Shown: piece by piece, positions 23,976 to 32,609 of the stretch
Position numbering within the stretch: the stretch's first letter is position 1
Layout of the letters: every line of letters starts with the position of its first letter
Origin: Terriglobia bacterium
Lineage (GTDB): Bacteria; Acidobacteriota; Terriglobia; Terriglobales; Acidobacteriaceae
Direction: 5' to 3'
Assembly: GCA_020073215.1 (NCBI GenBank)
Contig: JAIQFO010000013.1
Coordinates: 1-54,342, forward strand
Length of the DNA: 54,342 bases
Position numbers and translations under genes: made by a program
The notes under the pieces: model-generated
The model's input: only the letters and a program-made list of their open reading frames with translations
The model's database searches: none
Told to the model about the DNA's origin: nothing

Positions 23976-24821
23976 CTATGGAGCCCAGAGCGGCGCCTTC
24001 GGGTGACAGCCTTGGCAGTTATTGAGCGGGAAAGCGACCTTGCCGTGACAGGCGCCGCAGTATCGTCCCTCGATATTGGCGAACATCGAGAAGTGAATCG
24101 TATCTTTCGGGGCGGTCGGGAATATTTCGGGATGGCACAGTTCACAGCCGTTCCAAACGGAATGTTTCTCATGAGAAAAAATGACGGGGTGGACCCACGA
24201 ATACGCGGTGGGAACGGAAAGATCTTGCCGGTTCTGCATTTTCGGCTTGCCGACGGATAGACCTTCCAGAAAATCGGCCGGTTTGATGGCTCCAGATTTC
24301 TCGGCTGCTTCCCAATTCACCCCGTACACGCCTTTCGGAAGTTTCGCGGTGAATCTTTTGTACTCATATTTCCTAACGCCCTTCTTGCCCAGGGAATGGC
24401 AACGGTTGCACTGCTGGTCGTTGGTGTTGCTGTTGGGAGTATCGGAGCAGGCGGCGAAGATGAGGTTCCCCTCAAACAGCTTTTTTCCATCGTGGCAGGC
24501 GCCGCAATGGAAACCTTCGCGGTTGGTGCGCGCGGTGATGCCGGTGGCCTTGGCCTCCATAGCAAAGCCGATATCGACATGGCAGAGGCGGCAGGTAAAC
24601 ATGGACCGGTGAAGCCAATGGTCAAACACGACCGGGCCGGGTCCAGTTTTGGAGTTGTCGAGAATCACCTTGCCATACTCGGACGGTTCGGGCGCAGGTT
24701 TGGGCAAATAGATCTGGGCGGACACGAAATTCCCCGGGAGTAGAAGTCCCCAGGCGAGCACGAGCGGGAGAAGTCCGCGTTTATTTTTTTTCTTTCTTTT
24801 TTTCATCGAGCACGTAGGCAT
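23976..24821 (-). CDS. Six-heme c-type cytochrome (c7/triheme-like), copy A
   Basis: Start taken at the ATG at 24821, with GAGG five bases upstream; the next ATG at 24806 is also possible. The protein of about 280 residues has a very basic n-region (MKKRKKKNKRG) and a signal peptide ending VSAQ. Six CxxCH heme sites are seen: CRLCH, CGACH, CNRCH, CELCH, CGACH, CQGCH. The N-terminal half contains FDHWLHRSMFTCRLCHVDIGF and the C-terminal half FSHEKHSVWNGCELCH, resembling c7-type triheme modules. It should carry periplasmic electrons. It is the last gene of a three-gene operon and paralogous to the first one. Confidence 0.88.
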   Translation of the reverse strand: MPTCSMKKRKKKNKRGLLPLVLAWGLLLPGNFVSAQIYLPKPAPEPSEYGKVILDNSKTGPGPVVFDHWLHRSMFTCRLCHVDIGFAMEAKATGITARTNREGFHCGACHDGKKLFEGNLIFAACSDTPNSNTNDQQCNRCHSLGKKGVRKYEYKRFTAKLPKGVYGVNWEAAEKSGAIKPADFLEGLSVGKPKMQNRQDLSVPTAYSWVHPVIFSHEKHSVWNGCELCHPEIFPTAPKDTIHFSMFANIEGRYCGACHGKVAFPLNNCQGCHPKAPLWAP

Positions 24822-25140
24822 AAAGGCCTCGGCACTTTCGTAGTCGTCCCACGTACACCTTTTTCCCGGTTTCGTTGAGCGTTGCAGTCTTTTCAATCTG
24901 AGGCAGTAAGGCATCACACCTTCGAACCAGAGCGGTGAGTTCCTCGGTCGAGAAGGTCATCGCGTCCTGGGTCTTGCCGCAGACGTCATCGAACTCCTTG
25001 CGCCAAGTTTCCTGCGCCGGATTCGCGGGCGCGGCAGAAGACTGGGGCGCACCGCGGGCGAGCACGCCGGAGAAGGCAGCAAGGCCCATGAACAGCAGCA
25101 CGGTAACGATCATCGTCTTGAACTTCGGGTTGACGAACAT
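24781..25140 (-). CDS. Small exported protein between two multiheme cytochromes
   Basis: A 119-residue protein with an N-terminal hydrophobic signal (MIVTVLLFMGLAAFSGVLA), then a helical, charged domain with three Cys residues (DDVCGK, RRCDALL, RKCRGLY) and a Lys-rich end. No heme motif is present. The family is not recognised. It starts 12 bases after cytochrome copy B and its end overlaps the start of copy A by about 40 bases, so all three are probably expressed together; a chaperone or structural partner of the cytochromes is a guess. Confidence 0.65.
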   Translation of the reverse strand: MFVNPKFKTMIVTVLLFMGLAAFSGVLARGAPQSSAAPANPAQETWRKEFDDVCGKTQDAMTFSTEELTALVRRCDALLPQIEKTATLNETGKKVYVGRLRKCRGLYAYVLDEKKKEKK

Positions 25141-25152
25141 GGACGCCTCGGT

Positions 25153-25989
25153 TCAGGGTTGTACCGGCTTGGAATGGCAGCGCTGGCAGTCCGCCAACGG
25201 AAATGCCACCTTGGTATGGCACACGCCGCAGGACTTTCCTTCAGTGATTTCCACCATCGTGTAATGGCTGGTGCCCTTTTTCACGCCCACGAATATCTCG
25301 GGGTGACAGAGCTCGCATCCATTCCACACGGTGTGCTTGGTGTGGGAGAAAATGATGTCGGGCATTCCCGCAACCTTGGGGTTGAGCGCGAAGTCCTTCT
25401 GCACGACGAGGGGATTTCTTTTTATGGTAACGCCCTCAAGAGACGCGGATGGCTTGATGAGTCCCAACTCCTCCGCTTTCTCCCAATCCAGCCCATTGCC
25501 GAAGCGCTCCTTGGGAAGCGGTTCGCTGAATTGGAAAAAATCGTAATCGGACGCTACCTTCAACCCGTAGGAGTGGCAACGCTCGCATCGCTTCGTGCCT
25601 TCCGCAGTGGGGTTGTCGGAACAAGATTGGAAGAGGGTCTTTCCATCCACGACCCTCTTTCCGTCATGACAGGCGCCGCAGTAATAGCCGCGAGCGTTGT
25701 CGGCGGCCGTGATGTCGGTGGTTCCGGCCTTCATGGCAAAGCCGATGTCCACGTGACAGACTCGGCAGGTGAACTTTGAGCGGTGGATCCAATGTTCGAA
25801 GACGACGGGCGCAAGGCCGGCTTTTTCGGAGTAGTTCTTAATGATGACGCGGCCGTACTCGTAGGGAAGCGGTCTTCGCTTCTTTATGCCGGTTTGGGAT
25901 GAAGCTGGAGTGCAAAAGGCCAGCATCACGGCCAGAGCCGCGAAAATGGTCATGGCCGTCTTAAACTTGTTCCTGGAGACCCGGTTCAT
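25153..25989 (-). CDS. Six-heme c-type cytochrome (c7/triheme-like), copy B
   Basis: The ATG at 25989 has a strong GGAGGAGG ribosome binding site; the frame extends further upstream without support. The 278-residue protein has a signal peptide (ending ASSQ) and six CxxCH sites: CRVCH, CGACH, CERCH, CELCH, CGVCH, CQRCH. It shares layout and phrases with copy A (FEHWIHRSKFTCRVCHVDIGF, WNGCELCHPEIF), so the two arose by duplication. Likely periplasmic electron carrier. First gene of the operon; a leader with inverted repeats precedes it. Confidence 0.9.
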   Translation of the reverse strand: MNRVSRNKFKTAMTIFAALAVMLAFCTPASSQTGIKKRRPLPYEYGRVIIKNYSEKAGLAPVVFEHWIHRSKFTCRVCHVDIGFAMKAGTTDITAADNARGYYCGACHDGKRVVDGKTLFQSCSDNPTAEGTKRCERCHSYGLKVASDYDFFQFSEPLPKERFGNGLDWEKAEELGLIKPSASLEGVTIKRNPLVVQKDFALNPKVAGMPDIIFSHTKHTVWNGCELCHPEIFVGVKKGTSHYTMVEITEGKSCGVCHTKVAFPLADCQRCHSKPVQP

Positions 25990-26058
25990 CGAATAACCTC
26001 CTCCCGATTGAAGTGCGCAGGCCGCAGGTCGACCATGCCTGGCCAATCGGGCATCGCT

Positions 26059-26077
26059 GCCAGGAACGGTTCCTGGC
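26059..26077. promoter_or_regulatory. 19-bp palindrome upstream of the cytochrome operon
   Basis: GCCAGGAACGGTTCCTGGC is a perfect palindrome around a central G, 70 bases upstream of cytochrome copy B. Its form suits a dimeric repressor or activator site. A second stem, CCCTTC/GAAGGG with a 7-base loop, lies at about 26143-26161. I found no match to a c-di-GMP (GEMM) riboswitch, the element often found before multiheme cytochromes. Confidence 0.45.
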
Positions 26078-26284
26078 GAGAGCTGACACTAAGCCCTCTT
26101 AATGATTGCCCTTCCGTCCGATGGGGCGCAGTGACTGTAATCACCCTTCGGCGTGAGAAGGGGCCCGATACCCGTCTCTCCATCGTGATGGCTGGTTAGG
26201 CGGTCACCATACTAGGGATTCCACGGGTTTGCCCGCTGGAGTACACTTGGGCGGAATTTGAGCCAACACTAAAGAGAGGGCACA

Positions 26285-26704
26285 ATGAGGCTGAATACGA
26301 CTCGGGTGTGGCTGGGAGGTATTGCCGGCGGCGTGGTGTGGAACGCATGGGGCTTTTTTATTAAGACGCGACAGACCCCGTTCTACGAGGCGATGCAGCA
26401 AAAAGGATTGTTCCTCAAGGAACCGCGCTATCCACTTTTTGTTGTGCAGTGGCTGGTGCTGGTGTTCGCGATGTCGATTCTTATCGCGTATTTGTACGCG
26501 TGGAGCCGCGCCACGGCCGGGGCCGGAGCGAAGACAGCTGTCAAAATCGGGATGATCGTGGGATTCTGCGCGGGGGTGCCGGGCAACTTTGCGCAAGCTA
26601 CATGGTCGCCGATTTCGCGCATGTTGCCGCTGGGATGGATGCTGGAAATGTGGGTGGGCGCGATCCTGGCGGCGGTGGTCGCCGGATTCTTGTACAAGGA
26701 GTAG
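26285..26704 (+). CDS. Small integral membrane protein, unknown function
   Basis: A 139-residue protein with four hydrophobic segments (starting GGIAGGVVWNAWGFFI; FVVQWLVLVFAMSILIAYLY; IGMIVGFCAGVPG; LEMWVGAILAAVVAGFLY). The pattern of a small four-helix membrane protein with GG-V-x-N near the start resembles DUF1761-like families, but I am not sure. AGAGAGGG precedes the ATG. It stands alone; a palindromic repeat follows directly. Confidence 0.7.
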   Translation: MRLNTTRVWLGGIAGGVVWNAWGFFIKTRQTPFYEAMQQKGLFLKEPRYPLFVVQWLVLVFAMSILIAYLYAWSRATAGAGAKTAVKIGMIVGFCAGVPGNFAQATWSPISRMLPLGWMLEMWVGAILAAVVAGFLYKE

Positions 26705-26718
26705 ATCGACAACATTTG

Positions 26719-26776
26719 TTAGAGAGGCGGCTTGCTGCGTCCGCTTCGGGGAGAGACGGGGCAAGCCCCGTCTCTA
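26719..26776. repeat. Palindromic 'GTAGAGACGCGGC' intergenic repeat, copy 2
   Basis: Degenerate first half (TTAGAGAGGCGGCTTGCTGC) and intact second half (GAGACGGGGCAAGCCCCGTC then TCTAC). It lies between convergent genes and could also act as a transcription end. Confidence 0.8.
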
Positions 26777-26783
26777 CACAACC

Positions 26784-27146
26784 TTATCGTGAAGGTTCGA
26801 CCACCACAGCGGTGCCGTAGGCAAGAACTTCCGTGACCCCCTGCATCACTTCGGTTGCGTCGTAGCGGGCGCCGACGACGGCGTTGCCTCCGATTTGTGC
26901 GGCGTGCTGCAACATGAGGTCGAAGGCTTCGACCCGCGTCTTTTCGCATAGATTGGTGAGCAACGTGATGTTGCCGCCGACCAGAGTCTGCAACCCGGCG
27001 CCAATGGTTCCGAAGATCGACCGGGAGCGTACCGTGATTCCGCGCACCACACCCAGCGTGCGCACGACGCGAAAGCCATCGAGTTCGAACTGCGTGGTGA
27101 CCATGTTGTGGGCAACCGTTCCTGCGGTTCCTGGATAATTACTCAT
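26784..27146 (-). CDS. YbjQ/DUF74 family protein
   Basis: The ATG at 27146 has GGAGGAG at ideal spacing, so the longer frame to 27185 is rejected. The 120-residue product has the family's phrases: VTTQFELDGFRVVRTLGVVRGITVRSRSIFGTIGAGLQ and the C-terminal QIGGNAVVGARYDATEV...LAYGTAVVVE. YbjQ proteins form pentameric rings of small beta/alpha domains and were once labelled heavy-metal binding; their real role is unclear. It is a single gene, divergent from the M24 peptidase. Confidence 0.9.
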   Translation of the reverse strand: MSNYPGTAGTVAHNMVTTQFELDGFRVVRTLGVVRGITVRSRSIFGTIGAGLQTLVGGNITLLTNLCEKTRVEAFDLMLQHAAQIGGNAVVGARYDATEVMQGVTEVLAYGTAVVVEPSR

Positions 27147-27260
27147 TGCTCCTCCGAAAGACTCGCCGCGATGACAACCTGACATTCTAATGCAGCGGTG
27201 ATCCCATACAGTTGGCTAGTTAGGCCGGGTTCGGTCCTCTCCAACAGGCCAGGCCTTCAC

Positions 27261-27266
27261 TATAAT
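27261..27266 (+). promoter_or_regulatory. Possible -10 element of the M24 peptidase gene
   Basis: A perfect TATAAT lies 22 bases before the ATG at 27289, leaving a short leader that contains the GGAGG ribosome binding site. No good -35 is visible at 16-18 bases. Confidence 0.35.
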
Positions 27267-27288
27267 GATCCTCTTTCCCGGAGGTTTC

Positions 27289-28575
27289 ATGGTTTCGCGC
27301 CGCCGTTTCCTGCAAACTGGTTCTCTCGCTGCCGGCGTCAGCGTCGCTTTGCCCACGCTCGCCCGTGCCGCGGAGGCCGACAAAGATCTTCCGCCCGCCA
27401 TTGCCGGTCTTCGCCCTCTCGGCGCCGAGGCCAAGCCCATCACCGTCGAAGAAAGCGTCGAACGTCAGGAAAAGGCTCGCCGCCTGATGCGGGATGAGAG
27501 GCTGTCGGCCATCCTACTGGCCCAGGGCACATCGCTTGCTTACTTCGCGGGCATACGCTGGGAGGGCGGAGAGCGGCTCTTTGCCATGGTATTGCCCGCC
27601 AAGGGCGAAGCGTTTTACGTGGCTCCCGCGTTCGAAGAGGGCCGGGCTCGCGAGCAGATTGCGCAAGCTCCCGATGGCGCCAAACCCGATGTTCGCATCT
27701 GGCAGGAAGACGAGAGTCCCTATGTTCGCGTGGCACAAGGACTCAGCGACCGCGGGATCGCAGCCGGCACGGTCGGCGTCGAGGAGACGGTAAAGTTTGT
27801 TTTCGCCAACGAGCTGCGAAAAGCCGCGGCCAGCGCGACGTTTGCGAGCGCGACTCCGGTCACCGCCGGATGCCGGATGATCAAGAGCCGGCACGAGATC
27901 GACCTGATGCGGTTGGCCTCGAAGGTCACGCTTGCCGCTTACGAGGCAACCTATCGTTCGATGAAAGTGGGAATGACGCAGCGGGATGTGGGAAAACTAT
28001 TGGAAGCAGCGCACCGCAAACTGGGATTCGAGGGCGGCGCGGATGTACAAGTCGGCGAGTTTTCGGCTTTCCCCCACGGATCGGTTGCGCCGCAGGGTAT
28101 TCACGAGAGCACGATCGTGATGATCGACGGTGGCTGCTCGGTGGAAGGCTATCAATCCGACATCACGCGCACGTTTGTACTGGGCAAAGTCGATGACAAG
28201 ATGAAACGGGTTTTCGACATCGTGCATCGAGCGCAGAGCGCCGCGTTGGCGGCGGCGAGGCCTGGGGTAGAAGCCGGTTCGGTGGACGCCGCCGCGCGCA
28301 AAGTCATCAGCGACGCCGGCTACGGGCCGGATTATAAATATTTCGCGCATCGCCTTGGACACGGCATGGGCATGGACGGCCACGAGTGGCCGTATCTGGT
28401 GCGCGGCAACTCAATGAAACTCCAGCCCGAGATGACCTTCAGCGATGAGCCGGGCATTTATATCCGGGGAGAATTCGGCATCCGTCTGGAGGACGATATG
28501 CACATCACGGAAAGCGGAGCAGAATTGTTCACGGCACAGAGTCCGTCTCTGGAGGATCCGTTCGGGAAGGCTTAG
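27289..28575 (+). CDS. Tat-exported M24 family metallopeptidase (Xaa-Pro aminopeptidase-like)
   Basis: Start at 27289, directly after GGAGG; an ATG 24 bases earlier would place residues before the Tat signal. The 428-residue protein begins MVSRRRFLQTGSLAAG, a twin-arginine signal. The C-terminal pita-bread domain has all five metal ligands of M24 enzymes: Asp in MIDGGCSVEGYQSDITRTF (two Asp), His in HRLGHGMGMDGHE, Glu in FSDEPGIYIRGEFGIRLED (two Glu). A creatinase-like N-domain precedes it. It is expected to be a folded, metal-loaded periplasmic aminopeptidase cleaving Xaa-Pro bonds. Confidence 0.92.
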   Translation: MVSRRRFLQTGSLAAGVSVALPTLARAAEADKDLPPAIAGLRPLGAEAKPITVEESVERQEKARRLMRDERLSAILLAQGTSLAYFAGIRWEGGERLFAMVLPAKGEAFYVAPAFEEGRAREQIAQAPDGAKPDVRIWQEDESPYVRVAQGLSDRGIAAGTVGVEETVKFVFANELRKAAASATFASATPVTAGCRMIKSRHEIDLMRLASKVTLAAYEATYRSMKVGMTQRDVGKLLEAAHRKLGFEGGADVQVGEFSAFPHGSVAPQGIHESTIVMIDGGCSVEGYQSDITRTFVLGKVDDKMKRVFDIVHRAQSAALAAARPGVEAGSVDAAARKVISDAGYGPDYKYFAHRLGHGMGMDGHEWPYLVRGNSMKLQPEMTFSDEPGIYIRGEFGIRLEDDMHITESGAELFTAQSPSLEDPFGKA

Positions 28576-28595
28576 AACTCCTGCGATACCCCGAA

Positions 28596-29048
28596 TCACG
28601 GTTTCAGCGGGGTGCTGTAATGGGAACAAAGCACACGCCAGGAGTTCCCCGCCTTGATCCAGACATCGGTGAGCCGGTCGTGATACTCGTAAGGCTTGCG
28701 GTTCGACTGTCCCCGCTCGTGATAGGCCCCGGTGACGACGGCGACGTTGCCATGCACGCGCACACGGAGATCCGACAATTCGGCGACTTCCACGTGCACC
28801 GATGAATCGGCGCTGTGCGTGATATAGCCCGCTTTGCTGTAGGTGCTGCCGTCCTCCACCGTAATCACGAAATCTTCGGTGAGAAGGGACGAGAGAATGT
28901 CAATGTTTCGTTGCTTGTACGCTTCGGCCCATTTCTCTTCCAGTTTGCGCACTTGCGAAGCGGCGCTTGCCGAGTCCTGGGCAGACAAGCGAATCGTCAG
29001 ACAGACAAGCAGGCAGAGGGTCAGTTTCGACAACAAGCGGGTTCTCAT
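28596..29048 (-). CDS. Secreted DUF4440 (NTF2/SnoaL-like) protein
   Basis: A 150-residue protein with a signal peptide (about 1-23, ending LSAQ). The mature part matches the NTF2-like DUF4440 pattern: VRKLEEKWAEAYKQRNIDILSSLLTEDFVIT, GSTYSKAGYI, VAVVTGAYHERG and a final DVWIKAGNSWRVLCSHYSTPL. Such proteins form cone-shaped folds that bind small molecules or act as enzymes of unknown substrate. It faces the M24 peptidase gene tail to tail, 20 bases apart. Confidence 0.88.
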   Translation of the reverse strand: MRTRLLSKLTLCLLVCLTIRLSAQDSASAASQVRKLEEKWAEAYKQRNIDILSSLLTEDFVITVEDGSTYSKAGYITHSADSSVHVEVAELSDLRVRVHGNVAVVTGAYHERGQSNRKPYEYHDRLTDVWIKAGNSWRVLCSHYSTPLKP

Positions 29049-29143
29049 GGCCTCTATGGGATATCAGATTGGCCGGCTATGACAAGTTCCTACTGTGGCC
29101 CCCCGTGAGCGCTGGCAGCACAAGGGCGCTCGTTTCCCGAAGC

Positions 29144-30610
29144 TTACTCCACTACCCATTCCCGCAAGCGGCGGAGCAGCGATGCCGGCGCTTCCGCTTC
29201 CAGCACCACCAACCCGTCCTGATACTGGCGGGAATAGATGCGGGCGCCGGCCTCCAACTGGGCCAGCAGCTTGCCCTGGTTTTGCGGGACGCGCAGACGA
29301 ACGCGGCGGGGGCGGTCTGCCTCGAGCAGGGCGTCGACGCGATCGAGCAGGGTGGAGAGTCCGATCCCCTTCGATGCCGAGACGTGGACCGTGGCATCGC
29401 TGTCGCGCAGCGATTCGCGCTGCCTGGGAGGCAACAGATCGATCTTATTCATGACCCGCAGGCGCGGCGTCTTGTCGGCCTCGAGTTCCTTGAGGACGCT
29501 TTCGACTTGCACGTCCTGCTCGCCGGAAATGGGACTGCTGGCATCGGAGACCTGGATGATGAGGGCGGCGCGCTGCACCTCTTCGAGCGTGGCGCGAAAG
29601 GCGGAAACCAGCGTGTGCGGAAGATGCCGGATAAAACCCACCGTATCAGAGAACAGAACTTTGCGTTTCGAGGGCAGATCGGCGGCCCGGATGGTGGGAT
29701 CGAGCGTGGCAAACATGCGCGACGAGGCCACCACGTTCGACTGGGTCAGGGCATTGAACAGGGTGGACTTTCCCGCGTTGGTGTAGCCCACCAGGGCCAC
29801 CGTGGCCACTGGAACCGATTCGCGGCGCTGCCGCTGTTGGGCGCGTATGCGGCGCACATTTTCGATTTGCTGCTTGACGTGGCGGACGCGGCGGTAAATC
29901 TTCCGCCGGTCGGTCTCGAGCTGAGTTTCGCCCGGTCCTCGAGTGCCAATGCCGCCGCCGAGCTGCGACATTTCCACGCCGCGCCCCGCCAGCCGCGGAA
30001 GCAAATATTCGAGCTGGGCCAGTTCGACTTGCAACTGGCCTTCACGCGTGCGGGCGTGCCGCGCGAAGATGTCGAGAATCAGCTGCGTGCGATCGATGAC
30101 GCGGGTGTGAACGACGCGCTCGATATTGCGTTGTTGGGAAGGCGAAAGGTCGTGATCGAACAGAACCACATCGGCGGAAACCGAGGCCGACGCGCCGGCA
30201 ATTTCCTCGAGCTTGCCCTTGCCGATCAGGGTGGCAGGGTCGGGCCGGTCTTTGCGCTGGGTGAACTCGCCGACGATTTCGGCGCCCGCGCTGGTCGCGA
30301 GCGCACGGAGCTCGTCGAGCGAGTCTTCGGAAGTAAAATCGGAGCTGACGTCCGGGGAATCCACGGGCAAGAACGATGAGGAGGCGGCCACGTTCGTGGC
30401 GTGATCGCGAGCCGCCTGGGCTCCCGGAGTGATGCCGGCGGCACTGTTTTTTCCGGAGCGGCCCCGGGTGCGAAACTCCACCCCCACCAGGAAAGCACGT
30501 TCCCGCCGCTCCGATGGATTCAGCAGGGCCTTGGGCTGGTTGCGCGAACTTCTTCCTGAACTATTTCCTGAACTATCACGGCTGCCCAGTCTAGAGTTAT
30601 CTCGGCGCAA
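29144..30610 (-). CDS. hflX: GTPase HflX
   Basis: The 488-residue protein is a ribosome-associated GTPase that splits stalled 70S ribosomes. The HflX N-domain includes [14 protein letters not shown] and [16 protein letters not shown], followed by the family signature [19 protein letters not shown]. The G domain has G1 [15 protein letters not shown]3 [11 protein letters not shown] and G4 NKIDLL. An N-terminal tail of about 95 residues rich in Ser, Arg and Asn precedes the core and looks disordered. It begins 11 bases after hfq, the conserved hfq-hflX order. Confidence 0.95.
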   Translation of the reverse strand: MRRDNSRLGSRDSSGNSSGRSSRNQPKALLNPSERRERAFLVGVEFRTRGRSGKNSAAGITPGAQAARDHATNVAASSSFLPVDSPDVSSDFTSEDSLDELRALATSAGAEIVGEFTQRKDRPDPATLIGKGKLEEIAGASASVSADVVLFDHDLSPSQQRNIERVVHTRVIDRTQLILDIFARHARTREGQLQVELAQLEYLLPRLAGRGVEMSQLGGGIGTRGPGETQLETDRRKIYRRVRHVKQQIENVRRIRAQQRQRRESVPVATVALVGYTNAGKSTLFNALTQSNVVASSRMFATLDPTIRAADLPSKRKVLFSDTVGFIRHLPHTLVSAFRATLEEVQRAALIIQVSDASSPISGEQDVQVESVLKELEADKTPRLRVMNKIDLLPPRQRESLRDSDATVHVSASKGIGLSTLLDRVDALLEADRPRRVRLRVPQNQGKLLAQLEAGARIYSRQYQDGLVVLEAEAPASLLRRLREWVVE

Positions 30611-30621
30611 GCAAACTCACT

Positions 30622-30921
30622 TCATCCTTCAGTGCCGGAAGCGGAGTTTGGGGCCGCCGCTTCCCCGTGTGACTCCACCGCCGGCTTCGGCTCTGCGTGG
30701 CTGTGGGATGCGCGCGCGATGACGACCGTCGAAATCGCGTGTTTGAAGATGAGCTGTTCCTGGTTGCCGGTTTCGAGGACCACCGAGTACTTGTCGAAGG
30801 ATCGGATACGGCCGGTCAGCTTCACGCCGCTGACCAGATAGATCGTGATATTGTGCCGTTCCTTTCGTGCCGTGTTGAGGAAGGAATCCTGAATATTCTG
30901 CTGTGCCGGCTTGGCTTCCAT
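30622..30921 (-). CDS. hfq: RNA chaperone Hfq
   Basis: The ATG at 30921 has AGGAG at good spacing; the frame upstream runs into an intergenic repeat and is rejected. The 99-residue protein has the Sm1 part ([36 protein letters not shown]) and the Sm2 motif FKHAISTVV, with Phe instead of the common Tyr before KH. The core ends near residue 70; a tail rich in His, Ala, Glu and Pro follows. Hfq hexamers pair small RNAs with mRNAs. Co-transcribed with hflX. Confidence 0.96.
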   Translation of the reverse strand: MEAKPAQQNIQDSFLNTARKERHNITIYLVSGVKLTGRIRSFDKYSVVLETGNQEQLIFKHAISTVVIARASHSHAEPKPAVESHGEAAAPNSASGTEG

Positions 30922-31058
30922 TTGCCGATCTCCTTCTTGCTTGCGGGTGCGATGCTGCGCCATGGGCTTTCGGGGGCAATTGGCGTCAGCTCGGTTTCCG
31001 TCGGTTCTTACAATACGGGCTTGTCTCGCGCTTTTCAACTTCCGGGAGAATAATTTTT

Positions 31059-31087
31059 CACCACGGAGACACGGAGACACGGAGAAA
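31059..31087. repeat. Intergenic 'CACCACGGAG' repeat, copy 3
   Basis: CACCACGGAGACACGGAGAC then ACGGAGAAA, upstream of hfq on the complement. It matches the left arm of the inverted repeat at 14621. Confidence 0.75.
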
Positions 31088-31265
31088 ACCTTGAACCTGC
31101 AACGAACCACCAGGGAACGTTTTGCGCAGCAGCAGGTTGTCCCGGTCTCGGTGGTGAAAAAGGACAGATTCGGAACGCCCGGAGCGTCGGCCGGGTTTCA
31201 TTTCCCGCGCCAGCCATCTACAATCGTCGCTTCCGGAGCAGAATCTCAGAATAGGAGCCCTGACC

Positions 31266-31994
31266 TTGACCGATATCACCTTCCCCACCGACTTCAACAC
31301 TAACCTTCTGATGCTGTTTCGATGGCTGCATTTTGTGGGCGGCATAACCTGGCTCGGCCTGCTCTATTTCTTCAATCTAGTCAATGTACCGTTCATGAAG
31401 GAACTCGATCCGGCCACCAAAGGCAAAGTGCTGCCCAGCCTGATGTCTCGGGCGCTGTGGTGGTTCCGCTGGGGATCGGTGGTCACCGTGCTGACGGGGC
31501 TGGCTTACTGGGGTAGCATTGTCGGCTCCGACGCCAGAAACGGCGGTGTAACTCCCGCGGGCCCCATGGGATCGTTCTTCGTGATCTGGACCGCCGCTTG
31601 GGCCTTGATGTATGCCTGCCAGATTCCCGGCAAAGGTCCTCTGGACAAATGGCCGGTGCTGGCGGCCATTTACACCGTCATCGTGGTGGCGGCCTGCTGC
31701 CTGTTTGTGCGCCTCAATGACCATGGATGGGAGGGCAATCGCCTGCTCGCCATCGGCCTGGGCGGCGGGATGGGTTGGGTCATGATGCTCAACGTCTGGG
31801 GAGTAATCTGGCGCGCGCAGAAGAAAATCATACGGTGGACCGCCGACAACGCGGCCAATGGCACTGCGATACCCGACAGAGCAAAGTATCTGGCCCGGCA
31901 GTCCTTCCTTACGTCGCGTGCGAACTTCGTGCTGTCATTCCCCATGCTGTTCCTGATGGGGGCGGCCAGCCACTATCCCATGTTTAGTAAATAG
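31266..31994 (+). CDS. Urate-oxidase-N/PuuD-like membrane protein
   Basis: Starts at a TTG (31266) preceded by AGGAGC. The 242-residue polytopic protein begins with FRWLHFVGGITWLGLLYFFNLV, the pattern of the membrane part of PuuD-type urate hydroxylases (Urate_ox_N). Seven or so hydrophobic helices are seen, with further conserved-looking LMSRALWWFRWGSVVTVLTG and MLNVWGVIWRAQKKII. The cytochrome c domain present in full PuuD is absent, so whether it oxidises urate is doubtful. In Acidobacteria such short homologues are often near respiratory genes; here the next gene is another membrane protein. Confidence 0.72.
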   Translation: MTDITFPTDFNTNLLMLFRWLHFVGGITWLGLLYFFNLVNVPFMKELDPATKGKVLPSLMSRALWWFRWGSVVTVLTGLAYWGSIVGSDARNGGVTPAGPMGSFFVIWTAAWALMYACQIPGKGPLDKWPVLAAIYTVIVVAACCLFVRLNDHGWEGNRLLAIGLGGGMGWVMMLNVWGVIWRAQKKIIRWTADNAANGTAIPDRAKYLARQSFLTSRANFVLSFPMLFLMGAASHYPMFSK

Positions 31995-32042
31995 TGTCTG
32001 GGAGGTGGAGATTCGGAGATCGCCAATACAATTGGGTTCATC

Positions 32043-32609
32043 ATGCGCGAGTACCTGGACTCGATTGTGGAATGGTCTGGCGCCCGGGAAGACTGGCGGC
32101 CCGTCTCAGGCTGGGCGGTCATGGCGTGGCTAGTGTTCTACGTCTTCTTTCTGATCTACGCATTCGGTAAGCATGGCGGCTACCTGTTTATCGACTCCGC
32201 GAACCTTGTGGTACACGAAGGCGGCCACCTGCTCTTCGGGTGGTTTGGGCCCGCGCTCGGCCTGTGGGGAGGAACCATTCTGCAATGGCTGGTCCCGCTG
32301 CTGCTGGCAGGTTATTTCTTCCGCGAACGGCAGCCCGCGGCGTTCGTGTTCTGCATGTTTTTCTTTTTTGAAAACTGGCTCTACACCGCTACCTACATGG
32401 CCGACGCACGGGCCATGGCTTTGCCTCTTGTGACCACGGGAGACTCCGACTACGTCGAACACGACTGGAACACGATTTTTTCGAGTCTTGGAGTTCTGCC
32501 CTATGACACACGGATCGCCGCCATCGTCCGTTTCATGGGATGGTGCGGAATGCTGGCCAGCGCAGCATGGCTTGCGGCGCGCCTGAGAACAAGGGCTTCA
32601 ATGGAGTGA
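32043..32609 (+). CDS. Integral membrane protein with HEGGH metalloprotease-like motif
   Basis: A 188-residue protein with five hydrophobic segments. The segment NLVVHEGGHLLFGWFG carries H58-E59-x-x-H62, the zinc-binding motif of M50-like intramembrane proteases, placed at the start of a hydrophobic helix as in that clan. A possible third ligand region is ENWLYTATYMADARAM or the acidic DSDYVEHDWN. Family uncertain; the length is short for a site-2 protease. It lies 48 bases after the PuuD-like gene and may share its transcript. Confidence 0.68.
   Translation: MREYLDSIVEWSGAREDWRPVSGWAVMAWLVFYVFFLIYAFGKHGGYLFIDSANLVVHEGGHLLFGWFGPALGLWGGTILQWLVPLLLAGYFFRERQPAAFVFCMFFFFENWLYTATYMADARAMALPLVTTGDSDYVEHDWNTIFSSLGVLPYDTRIAAIVRFMGWCGMLASAAWLAARLRTRASME

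Noticed and set aside
25990..26203. A GEMM-type (c-di-GMP) riboswitch before the multiheme cytochromes
   Set aside because: The conserved GEMM core strings were not found. Only a palindrome and a short stem are present.
26204..26764. A 186-codon minus-strand frame opposite the small membrane protein
   Set aside because: Overlaps the palindromic repeat at 26719 and has atypical composition; the plus-strand frame has clear membrane helices and an RBS.
28967..30379. A 470-codon plus-strand frame opposite hflX
   Set aside because: Antisense shadow; the hflX frame has all G motifs and conserved family signatures.
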